Under the pieces are notes generated by a model that was not told where the DNA came from, did not search any database, and was given only the letters and a program-made list of their open reading frames with translations. The position numbers and the translations under genes are program-made. Of a stretch of 40,514 nucleotides of DNA, positions 25,090 through 32,079 are shown piece after piece. Each line of letters starts with the position of its first letter. Positions within the stretch are counted from its first letter, which is position 1. The stretch spans positions 1-40,514 of the forward strand of contig DATMKQ010000313.1 of assembly GCA_035571275.1 (NCBI GenBank), read 5' to 3'. The DNA comes from Trebonia sp035571275. GTDB taxonomy: Bacteria > Actinomycetota > Actinomycetes > Streptosporangiales > Streptosporangiaceae.

Positions 25090-27381
25090 TTAGCCGTCGA
25101 TGCCTTCGAGCTTGGCCCGGACCCGCGCGGCGCCGGGATCTCCCAGGTCGCGGAAGATGCCGAGCGCCCGTTGCCACGCTTGCCGAGCCTGCGGGAGGTC
25201 ACCGGCGGCGTGGTAGGTGTCACCGAGGTTACCGAGGATCCAGGCTTCGTTGTACCGGTCGTCGAACTCCAGGTAGATGGTGATTCCGCGCTCGAAGGAG
25301 GCGATCGCTTCGCTGAAATTGCCGAGATGATGCTCGGCAACCCCCAGGCAATGCCAGACATGCGCCTTATTGTGGCGGTGACCGATTTCAGTGCTTAGCG
25401 TGAGTGACAACCGGCCGAATTCCAGCGCCCGCTGGTAATGGCCAAGCAGGCTATGGAACCAACCGATGTTGTTCAGCATTTCGGCCTCTCCCGCCGTGTT
25501 GCCGCTGGCCCGGAACAGCTCACGGGCCTGCTCGGTGCAGCGGAGCGCTTCTGCGTAGCGGCCTTGACGTTCGGCCATCCTGCCCATAATCCAGTGCACC
25601 CTGGCCGCACCGTAGCGGTTGCCGAGTCGTCGGCACAGCTCCAGCGACTCCCGCAGCTGGGCGCTGGCCTGCCCGTCGTCGCCGATAACGAAGGAGGCCC
25701 TTCCGAGGAGGCGGCGGGACACCTCCTGCCCAGCGGTATCACCCAGGCGAACGGCGGCCTCCACGGCAATGCGCTCGGCGGCGGCCCACTCGTGCCAGTG
25801 GCCGCGCAGTTCGAGGTGGTCCGACATCGCCCAGGGGAGCTGCCAGGCATGGCGGTCGAACCCTGACCCGGCGGCGCGAGCGATCGCGGCGAACAAGACG
25901 TCGTGCTCGACCTCGAACCAGGTCATCGCCTGGCGGTAATCGGATATCGGCTCCGGCGCGGCTCCCAGGCTAACCGGGCGCAGGGGCATCGGCTCATGCC
26001 ACGGATAAAGCCGCAAGGCCGACGCGCAGGCGGTGTGAAGGTAATGGTCGAGCATCCGGCCGATCGCGGCTGCTCGCTCGGATTCGGTATCAATAGCGCG
26101 GGCCTGCGTGTCGGCGTAGCTGCGGAGCAGGTCGTGGAACGTGTACCGGCCAGGGGCGTGCTCGGCGATCAGGTGGGCCTCGGTGAGGTCACGGAACATG
26201 CGCCGAGCCTCGCGCTCGCCTGTGCCTGCGAGGCTGGCGGCGGCGGGAACGGTGATGTCCGGGCCGGAGGCGAGGCCAAGTAGCCGGAACATGCGCCCTG
26301 TTTCGCTGCTGAGCTGGTGGTACGACCAGGAGAACACGCTCCGTACGCTGGCCATAGGATCGCCTGCGTCAAGGATGGCCAGGCGCCCAGATGCTTCACG
26401 AAGCTCAGCGGCCAAGACGGCCAGCGGAAACCCAGGCCGGACTGTCGCGCGGGCCCCGGCGACCGCGAGCGCTAGCGGCAGGCAGGCGCAGAGCCGGGCG
26501 ATCTCGGCGATAGCGTCTGGCTCGGCGGCGGCCCTTGTGCGGCCGACCCGGGCGGCGAGCAGCTCGATGGCTTCGGCAAGGGGGAGCAGGTCAAGGGTGA
26601 GCATGCGCGCGCCGTCGACGGCGGCCAGCCCGGCGAGCCGGTTGCGGCTCGTGACCAGCATTAAACTGCCGGGGCTGGCTGGCAGCAGCGGCCGGACCTG
26701 TTCCTCGTCTCGCGCGTTGTCAAGCACGATCAGCATCCGCCGGTCCGATAGCAGGCTGCGGTACAGGCTGGCCTGTGCGTTCGGCGTGGCCGGAACGCGT
26801 TCTGACGGCACACCGAGGGTGTCGAGGAACCCGCGGACTGCCTCGGCGGCGGTGACAGGGGCGCTGACGGGGTCGAAGCCACGCAGGTTCACATACAGCT
26901 GCCCGTCTTCGAACCGTCCGGCTACCTGGTGCGCCCAGTGCAGCCCCAGGACGGTCTTGCCCACTCCGGCGGTCCCGGCGATTGCGGAGATTACTACCGT
27001 GCCTGGCGCGTCATCGGTGGCCTCCTCCATCATCCGGGTCAGCTTTTCGAGTTCGGCAACGCGTCCGGTGAAGACCGCCACCGCGGCTGGCAACTGCCGC
27101 GGTACCGTCGGCACCGGACCGGTCTGGCTGGCGTCGAGGCCAGGCGCCCGGCCGTTGTCCAGCAGTTCTTGGATCCGGTCAGTCGAGACCCGCAGCACCT
27201 TGGCCAGCTTCGGGCGGATCCCGGGCAACGGCTGACTTTCGCCGCGCTCCCAGCGGATCACGGTAGACCGCTCGACGCCGAGCAGGTCCGCTAGGGCTTC
27301 CTGCGTCAGCCCTAGCGCCTTACGTCGCTGCGCGAGCCGCTGCCGTCTCGTTGCTCCCCTGAACGACGCATCTCCCGGCAT
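25090..27381 (-). CDS. XRE-NB-ARC-TPR STAND regulator, copy A (complete)
   Basis: Large signal-transduction ATPase and likely transcription factor, 763 residues. An XRE helix-turn-helix is at about 14-70 (KALGLTQEALADLLGVERS). The NB-ARC ATPase spans about 95-400, with Walker A GTAGVGKT (136-143), Walker B MLIVLDNA, a sensor-like TSRNRLAG and the CLPLALAVAGARA motif. A winged-helix-like segment (FHDLLRSYADTQAR) follows, and then about six TPRs to the C-terminus, ending ARVRAKLEGIDG. This AfsR/GutR-like build lacks a SARP domain. Such proteins hold an inactive ADP form until a ligand binds the TPRs. It is the intact member of three paralogues here. The homoprotocatechuate operon begins 46 nt downstream, which may be chance. 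Confidence 0.9.
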   Translation of the reverse strand: MPGDASFRGATRRQRLAQRRKALGLTQEALADLLGVERSTVIRWERGESQPLPGIRPKLAKVLRVSTDRIQELLDNGRAPGLDASQTGPVPTVPRQLPAAVAVFTGRVAELEKLTRMMEEATDDAPGTVVISAIAGTAGVGKTVLGLHWAHQVAGRFEDGQLYVNLRGFDPVSAPVTAAEAVRGFLDTLGVPSERVPATPNAQASLYRSLLSDRRMLIVLDNARDEEQVRPLLPASPGSLMLVTSRNRLAGLAAVDGARMLTLDLLPLAEAIELLAARVGRTRAAAEPDAIAEIARLCACLPLALAVAGARATVRPGFPLAVLAAELREASGRLAILDAGDPMASVRSVFSWSYHQLSSETGRMFRLLGLASGPDITVPAAASLAGTGEREARRMFRDLTEAHLIAEHAPGRYTFHDLLRSYADTQARAIDTESERAAAIGRMLDHYLHTACASALRLYPWHEPMPLRPVSLGAAPEPISDYRQAMTWFEVEHDVLFAAIARAAGSGFDRHAWQLPWAMSDHLELRGHWHEWAAAERIAVEAAVRLGDTAGQEVSRRLLGRASFVIGDDGQASAQLRESLELCRRLGNRYGAARVHWIMGRMAERQGRYAEALRCTEQARELFRASGNTAGEAEMLNNIGWFHSLLGHYQRALEFGRLSLTLSTEIGHRHNKAHVWHCLGVAEHHLGNFSEAIASFERGITIYLEFDDRYNEAWILGNLGDTYHAAGDLPQARQAWQRALGIFRDLGDPGAARVRAKLEGIDG

Positions 27382-27384
27382 GGC

Positions 27385-28404
27385 TCACCTACTCGTTCCT
27401 ACTCGTTCACGCCCGCGAGCTTGGCGCGGACCTTGTCGGCATCGGGATGGTCGAGGTCGCCCAGGATTGCGAGCGGGCAAGTGCGCGCAGAGGGTGGCGA
27501 TCTCGTCGATCACTCCGGGCACGGCCACGGCCCGGTTGGCGCCAATGCGCGCGGTGAGCAGTTGAACGGCTTCATTGTGGGGGAGGACGTCCAGAGTGAC
27601 TAGTGTGGCGCCGTCGGCGGCGGCGAGCCCGCCGAGCTGGTTGCGGCTGGTGACGAGGACGAGACTGGTCGGGCTGGCGGGCAACAGCGGGCGGACCTGC
27701 TTCTCGTCGCGGGCGTTGTCGAGCACGATCAGCATCCGCTTGTCGGCGAGCAGCCCGCGGTACAGGGCGACCTGGGCGTCCGGGCTGGGCGGGATGCGTT
27801 CGTGTGGCACGCCGAGGGCGTCCAGAAACTCGCGGATCGCCACCGCGGGCGTGGCCGGGGCGCTGGAAGGGTCGAAACCGCGCAGGTTCACGTGCAGCTG
27901 CCCGTCAGGAAACCGGTGGGCGACGTGGTGTGCCCAGTGCAGCGCCAGGGCGGTTTTGCCGACCCCGGCCGTCCCGCCGATCGCGGAGATAACCACCGTC
28001 CCCGGCGCGCCGACTTCGGCCTCGTTCACGATCCCGTCCAGCGTCTTGAGTTCGGTGACACGCCCGGTGAAGTCCGGCACCGCCGCGGGCAGTTGTCGCG
28101 GCACCGCCGACATCGGCCCGTTCGGGTCGGCACCTGGGCCAGCCGCCGCGTCGTCCAGCAGTTCCCCGAGACGGTCCGCCGAGACCCGCAGCGCTTTGGC
28201 CGGCCTGGACTGGATCCAGGGCGCGGGCTCGCTCTCACCGTGTTCCCAGCGGATCACGGTGGACCGCTCGACGCCCAGCAGGTCCGCCAGCGCTTCCTGG
28301 GTCTTCCCCAGCGCCTTACGCCGCTGCGCGAGCCGTTCCCGTTTTTTTGCCCCGCCTTTTTTTGTCGTCCTGCCCGCTGAGGCATTCGCCGCCATGCTCA
28401 GCAT
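27385..28404 (-). pseudogene. STAND regulator copy B, internal-deletion relic
   Basis: Paralogue of copies A and C, with an intact XRE domain (about residues 20-80) and N-terminal NB-ARC half (Walker A GTAGVGKT, Walker B MLIVLDNA, TSRNQLGG). It stops matching at LCAHLP, exactly where the LPLAL motif should continue. The next bases, 27473 down to 27399, encode in another frame LAILGDLDHPDADKVRAK followed by LAGVNE and a TAG, which is the expected extreme C-terminus of this family. So about 1.2 kb coding for the rest of the ATPase and all TPRs has been lost, out of frame. The 339-residue product ends in an unrelated Arg/Pro-rich tail. A truncated DNA-binding protein could still be made. Two A7 runs lie in the first 25 codons. 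Confidence 0.85.
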
Positions 28405-28514
28405 CCCCGCTAGTCCCGAAACCGGTGATCTCAGCGTACGTCAGCCACCCGCCGCGCGCATTCCGGTAAGTCCGATTCGCGCCGCCGATGGTGTTCGCGC
28501 AGGTCGGCGAACGC

Positions 28515-28582
28515 GTTGCGACATTCGCGCCACATTTGTGCTCTGTTCGCGTTCAGCCGCGACTGCTTCGATTCGGTCTGCA
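28515..28582. promoter_or_regulatory. Duplicated divergent control region, copy 1
   Basis: Two blocks, 28515-28551 (37 nt) and 28557-28582 (26 nt), are identical to 31982-32018 and 32024-32049, with the same 5-nt spacing and the same orientation relative to flanking genes. The first block contains the palindrome CACATTTGTG (28531-28540) flanked by two TTCGCG copies. A weaker match also starts at CAGCGTACGTCAGC (28432-28445). It lies between regulator copy B (-) and a secreted-protein gene (+), so it likely holds divergent promoters and an operator for the STAND regulators. Confidence 0.7.
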
Positions 28583-28644
28583 GAGTTAAAGCCGGGAGGT
28601 TGGGCGCGGGTTCAGACGCTAGCCCCCGAGAGTGAGGAGGAAGG

Positions 28645-29580
28645 ATGAGAACGCGAGGACTGCGATCAGGGCTCGTCATCACGGCGGCCGCGGGGCTCCT
28701 GCCGCTGTGCGCTATTGCGGCTCAGGGCAGTCAGGCTGACGCTACTGTGGCGCCGGCCGTCTGGATGCTCAGCACAGCCGCGCTGCAAAACGTCATCGGC
28801 AACCAGACGGTCGCCCAGGGCCTCGGTACTGCCACCGTGTACCAGGTCAGCGATTCCATTTCAGATAACACGCCGGTCACCAGCAACGCCATCCTCTCCT
28901 ACCACGAGTACAGCGGCGCCCGGGCGGCCAGCGACGTGGATAACGGCAGGCTCTCCAGCAACACCGGAACCATCGTGCTGGATCAAGAGGATTGGCAGGG
29001 CAGCTGCCCGGGGGGCGGCACCTGCACTTCGGCTTATGACCTGGCCCATCCAGTCGGGGGCGCCACGCAGGCGGCACAGGCGGTCGTGGCGTACAACCAG
29101 GCGCATCCGTCCGCACCGCTGACCTTGATCGTGACACCCGGGCTGGACTTGTTCAACAACGGCGCGCTGGGGTGCACCAGCGGGACCATCGCGTCGTGCT
29201 ATCTGAGCTACAACATGGCGGGCCGGATGGCAGCCATTCCCGGCGTCTCCGTCATCGACCTGCAGGCTCAGTCGCTGGAAGGTGATCCCGGCACTACCTT
29301 TAACAGCGCCGGCTCTTACTGGAACTTCGTGTATCAGGCGGCGGCGCAGGCCGAGGCGAGTGCCGCTAGTGCCGGTAAGTCCATCGTGATCCTGGCGGGC
29401 CTGTCCACCCACCCGAATGTCTCCCCCACGCCATCTCTGTGCGACATCGAGCAGAGCGCCAACAACGTCCAGTCAATTGTCAGCGGGTTCTGGATGAACA
29501 TCCCCGATGCCGACCCTGCCTACTATGCCGAGGCCGAGCAAGCCATGGCCGAAATCATGACCGGTGGAACCTGCAGTTGA
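28645..29580 (+). CDS. Secreted protein of unknown family, possible barrel fold
   Basis: Exported protein of 311 residues that I do not recognise. A signal peptide (about 1-32, ending GSQADA) is preceded by an excellent GAGGAGGAAGG just before ATG 28645. The mature part holds six cysteines (three possible disulfides). It alternates hydrophobic strands with helices: AILSYHEYSG, TIVLDQEDWQG, LTLIVTPGLDLF, GVSVIDLQAQSLEG, SIVILAGLSTHPN. Acidic or polar residues sit at strand ends, the look of a TIM-barrel glycosidase, but I see no known catalytic signature, so this is a guess. It is divergent from regulator copy B across the duplicated control region and is followed after six bases by a broken Tat-signal gene. 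Confidence 0.8.
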   Translation: MRTRGLRSGLVITAAAGLLPLCAIAAQGSQADATVAPAVWMLSTAALQNVIGNQTVAQGLGTATVYQVSDSISDNTPVTSNAILSYHEYSGARAASDVDNGRLSSNTGTIVLDQEDWQGSCPGGGTCTSAYDLAHPVGGATQAAQAVVAYNQAHPSAPLTLIVTPGLDLFNNGALGCTSGTIASCYLSYNMAGRMAAIPGVSVIDLQAQSLEGDPGTTFNSAGSYWNFVYQAAAQAEASAASAGKSIVILAGLSTHPNVSPTPSLCDIEQSANNVQSIVSGFWMNIPDADPAYYAEAEQAMAEIMTGGTCS

Positions 29581-29586
29581 CTCCAC

Positions 29587-29784
29587 GTGAATAGGCGCAC
29601 CTTCCTGCTGGCCGGCGGCGTGGCCGCGGCCTGCGCGCTCCTCGCCACGGCCCGCGCGCAGGCGGCGGCCCTGCCGTCGATCAGCCCGGCGCTGACCGCG
29701 CGGGACCCGCTGGCGTCCGAGAACGCCCAGAACGTCTACTCCCACCTGGTGGCCCTGGAGAACGCGGCGCGCGCCGGAGGCTGA
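29587..29784 (+). pseudogene. Truncated Tat-signal secreted protein gene
   Basis: Sixty-five codons from GTG 29587, six bases after the preceding stop. It starts MNRRTFLLAGGVAAACALLA, a twin-arginine-type signal peptide, with a cleavage-like AQAAA. Only about 35 mature residues remain (PSISPALTARDPLASENAQN and on to LENAARAGG) before a TGA. The frame ends exactly where the convergent STAND copy C leaves its own family homology, so both genes look cut by one rearrangement near 29785. The intact protein's family cannot be told from the stub. A short secreted peptide could still be produced. Confidence 0.6.
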
Positions 29785-31858
29785 GCGCGCGGCTATAGCA
29801 AACGGCTGCCTCAGCCAGATTGCCTAGGTGATGCTCGGCGCAGCCCAGGGTGTCTGAGGCGTACGCCTCGGTGCTCCGGCGGCCGATCTCAGCGGAAAGA
29901 GCGAGCGCCCGTTGACAGAACGCGCGGCTCTGCCGGTAGTCGCCCAGCAGGCCATGTACGTGGCCGATGTTGTTAAGCAAGGTGGCCTCTCCCGGTTTTT
30001 CGCCTATCGCCCGGTACAGCCGGATAGCTTGCTCGGAGTGGGCGAGTGCGTCGGCGGGGCGGCCTTGCCGCACGGCCACGCCGCCGAGAAACAGGTGGGT
30101 TTTGGCCTCGCCGTGGGGGTTTGCTACTCGCTGGTACAGTTCAAGGCATTCCCAGAGATAGGCGCGGGCCTGATCGTGATCGCCAACTCTGGAGTACGCG
30201 TTTGCCAGGAGTCGGCTGGATTCGATCTGCGCGACCGTGTCACCGAGGCGTGTCGCGGCTGCCACGGCGATGCGCTCGATCGCGAGTTTCCCTTCCCAGT
30301 CGGCGCGCCGATCGAGGTAATCCGCCATCGTCCACGGGATTTGCCAGGCGTGGACATCGAATCCCGCGCTGGCTCCCAGGTTGATGGCGGCGACCAGGAC
30401 CGGCTGCTCGGCCTGGAACCAGGCCATGGCCTGCTGGTTGCTGGCCAGCCGCTCGGGCGCGACTCCGGATCGAGGTGATGGGAGGTCGACCGGAATACGC
30501 GATGACTCGACAAGCAAGGCCCCTCCGTGGGCGGTGTGCAGGTAGTGGTCGAGGACCCGGCCGATCGCGGCGGTGCGCTCACGCTCGTCATCACGGATGC
30601 GGGCTTGTTCAGCGGCGTACGCGCGCAGCAGGTCGTGGAAGGCGTATCGCCCCGGAACGTGTTCGGCGATCAGATGGTCGCGGGTGAGCTCGCGCAGGAG
30701 GCGGCGGGCCGCCGGCTCATCGGTGGCGGCCAGGCTGGCGGCCGCCGCCGCGGTGATATCGGGTCCTGGGTGCAGGCCAAGCAGCCGGAACATTCGCGCT
30801 GACTCGTCGCTGAGCTGTTGATATGACCAGGAAAACACGGCCCGCACGCTGACAGCCGGATCGTGTGCGTCCAGGGCGTCTAGGCGGTCGACGGCACCGC
30901 GGAGTTCGACGGCCAGAGCAGCCAGCGGGAAGCGGGGGCGGGTGACCGCCCGGGCGGCCGCGATCCCCAGGGCTAGCGGCAGACGTGCGCAGAGGCAGGC
31001 GATCTCGTCGATCGCTTCCCGCTCGCCAGCGGCCCGGCTGTCGCCCAGCCGGGCTGTCAGCAGCTGCATGGCCTCGTCGTGGGTGAGGACGTCCAGGCTG
31101 ACCAGCCGGGCGCCGTCAGTGGCGGCGAGCCCGCCGAGCCGGTTGCGGCTGGTGATGAGGATCAGGCTGGCCGGGCTGGCGGGCAGTAGCGGGCGGACCT
31201 GCTGCTCGTCGTGGGCGTTGTCGAGCACGATCAGCATCCGTTTGCCGGCGAGCAGGCTGCGGTACAGGGCGACCTGGGCGTCCGGGGTGGGCGGAACGCG
31301 TTCGGGCGGCACGCAGAGGGCGTCCAGGAACTGGCGAATAGCTACCGCGGGCGTGGCCGGTGCGCTGGACGGGTCGAAGCCGCGCAGGTTCACGTGCAAC
31401 TGCCCGTCGGGAAACCGGTGCGCGACCTGGTGCGCCCAGTGCAGCGCCAGCGCGGTCTTCCCGACCCCGGCGGTGCCGCCGATAGCGGAGATCACCACCG
31501 TCCCTGGCGCGCCGGCGCCGGCCGCGTCCAGGATCCCGGTCAGTGTCTGGAGTTGGGTGACGCGCCCGGTGAAGTCCGGCACCGCCGCGGTCAGCTGCCG
31601 CGGAACCGTCGACGCGGGCCCGTTCTGGCGGGCACCAGGGCTAGCCGCCCCGCTAGAGTCCAGCAATGCTCTGAGACGGTCCGCCGAGACCTGAAGCGCC
31701 TTGGCCAGCCTGGGCCGGATCCAGAGCTTCGGGTCGCTCTCACCTTGTTCCCAGCGGATCACGGTGGACCGCTTGACGCCCGCCAGTTCCGCCAGCGCTG
31801 CCTGCGTCAGCCCCAGCGCCCTACGACGCTGCGCGAGCCGCTCCCGTTTTGTGCTCAT
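29681..31858 (-). CDS. XRE-NB-ARC-TPR STAND regulator, copy C, C-terminus lost
   Basis: Third paralogue, 725 residues from ATG 31858 (MSTKRERLAQRRRALGLTQA); the frame is open further upstream, but that covers the duplicated control region. It has the XRE domain (about 5-60), NB-ARC ATPase (Walker A GTAGVGKT; LIVLDNAHDEQQV; LPLALGIAAARAV), winged-helix-like segment and TPRs. Family similarity ends at AVCYSRALSL near 29786. Copy A has about 50 more residues there; copy C instead has 31 Arg/Pro/Gly-rich residues read antisense through the Tat-signal stub. The last TPR is therefore missing, which may alter ligand sensing or lock the switch. It is divergent from the 1506-residue secreted protein across control-region copy 2. 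Confidence 0.85.
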   Translation of the reverse strand: MSTKRERLAQRRRALGLTQAALAELAGVKRSTVIRWEQGESDPKLWIRPRLAKALQVSADRLRALLDSSGAASPGARQNGPASTVPRQLTAAVPDFTGRVTQLQTLTGILDAAGAGAPGTVVISAIGGTAGVGKTALALHWAHQVAHRFPDGQLHVNLRGFDPSSAPATPAVAIRQFLDALCVPPERVPPTPDAQVALYRSLLAGKRMLIVLDNAHDEQQVRPLLPASPASLILITSRNRLGGLAATDGARLVSLDVLTHDEAMQLLTARLGDSRAAGEREAIDEIACLCARLPLALGIAAARAVTRPRFPLAALAVELRGAVDRLDALDAHDPAVSVRAVFSWSYQQLSDESARMFRLLGLHPGPDITAAAAASLAATDEPAARRLLRELTRDHLIAEHVPGRYAFHDLLRAYAAEQARIRDDERERTAAIGRVLDHYLHTAHGGALLVESSRIPVDLPSPRSGVAPERLASNQQAMAWFQAEQPVLVAAINLGASAGFDVHAWQIPWTMADYLDRRADWEGKLAIERIAVAAATRLGDTVAQIESSRLLANAYSRVGDHDQARAYLWECLELYQRVANPHGEAKTHLFLGGVAVRQGRPADALAHSEQAIRLYRAIGEKPGEATLLNNIGHVHGLLGDYRQSRAFCQRALALSAEIGRRSTEAYASDTLGCAEHHLGNLAEAAVCYSRALSLRRAPRSPGPPGGSRRSGRSRTPAGPARSAPG

Positions 31859-31981
31859 CCCCGTGGAGTCCCGAAACCAGTGACCCGCTCCCGCGGCCCA
31901 GCGTACGTCAGCTATCCGCCGCGCGCACTCAGGAAAGTGCGGTTCGCGCTGCTGATGCTGTTCGTGCTGGTCGACGGGGGA

Positions 31982-32049
31982 GTTGCGACATTCGCGCCAC
32001 ATTTGTGCTCTGTTCGCGCCCGGCCGCGACTGCTTCGATTCGGTCTGCA
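31982..32049. promoter_or_regulatory. Duplicated divergent control region, copy 2
   Basis: Blocks 31982-32018 and 32024-32049 are identical to those of copy 1, including the CACATTTGTG palindrome (31998-32007) and its two flanking TTCGCG copies. The weaker upstream match begins CAGCGTACGTCAGC at 31899-31912. It separates regulator copy C (-) from the 1506-residue secreted protein gene (+), whose ATG at 32080 follows a GGGAGG and GGGAG ribosome region. The surrounding sequence has diverged, so exact conservation of these blocks suggests function or recent copying. Confidence 0.7.
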
Positions 32050-32079
32050 AGCCAAACCGGGGACGGGAGGTCGGGAGCG

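Noticed and set aside
25090..32079. Mobile element or prophage as cause of the rearranged STAND region
   Set aside because: No transposase, integrase, terminal inverted repeats or attachment-site duplication is visible; homologous or microhomology events between paralogues explain the breaks.
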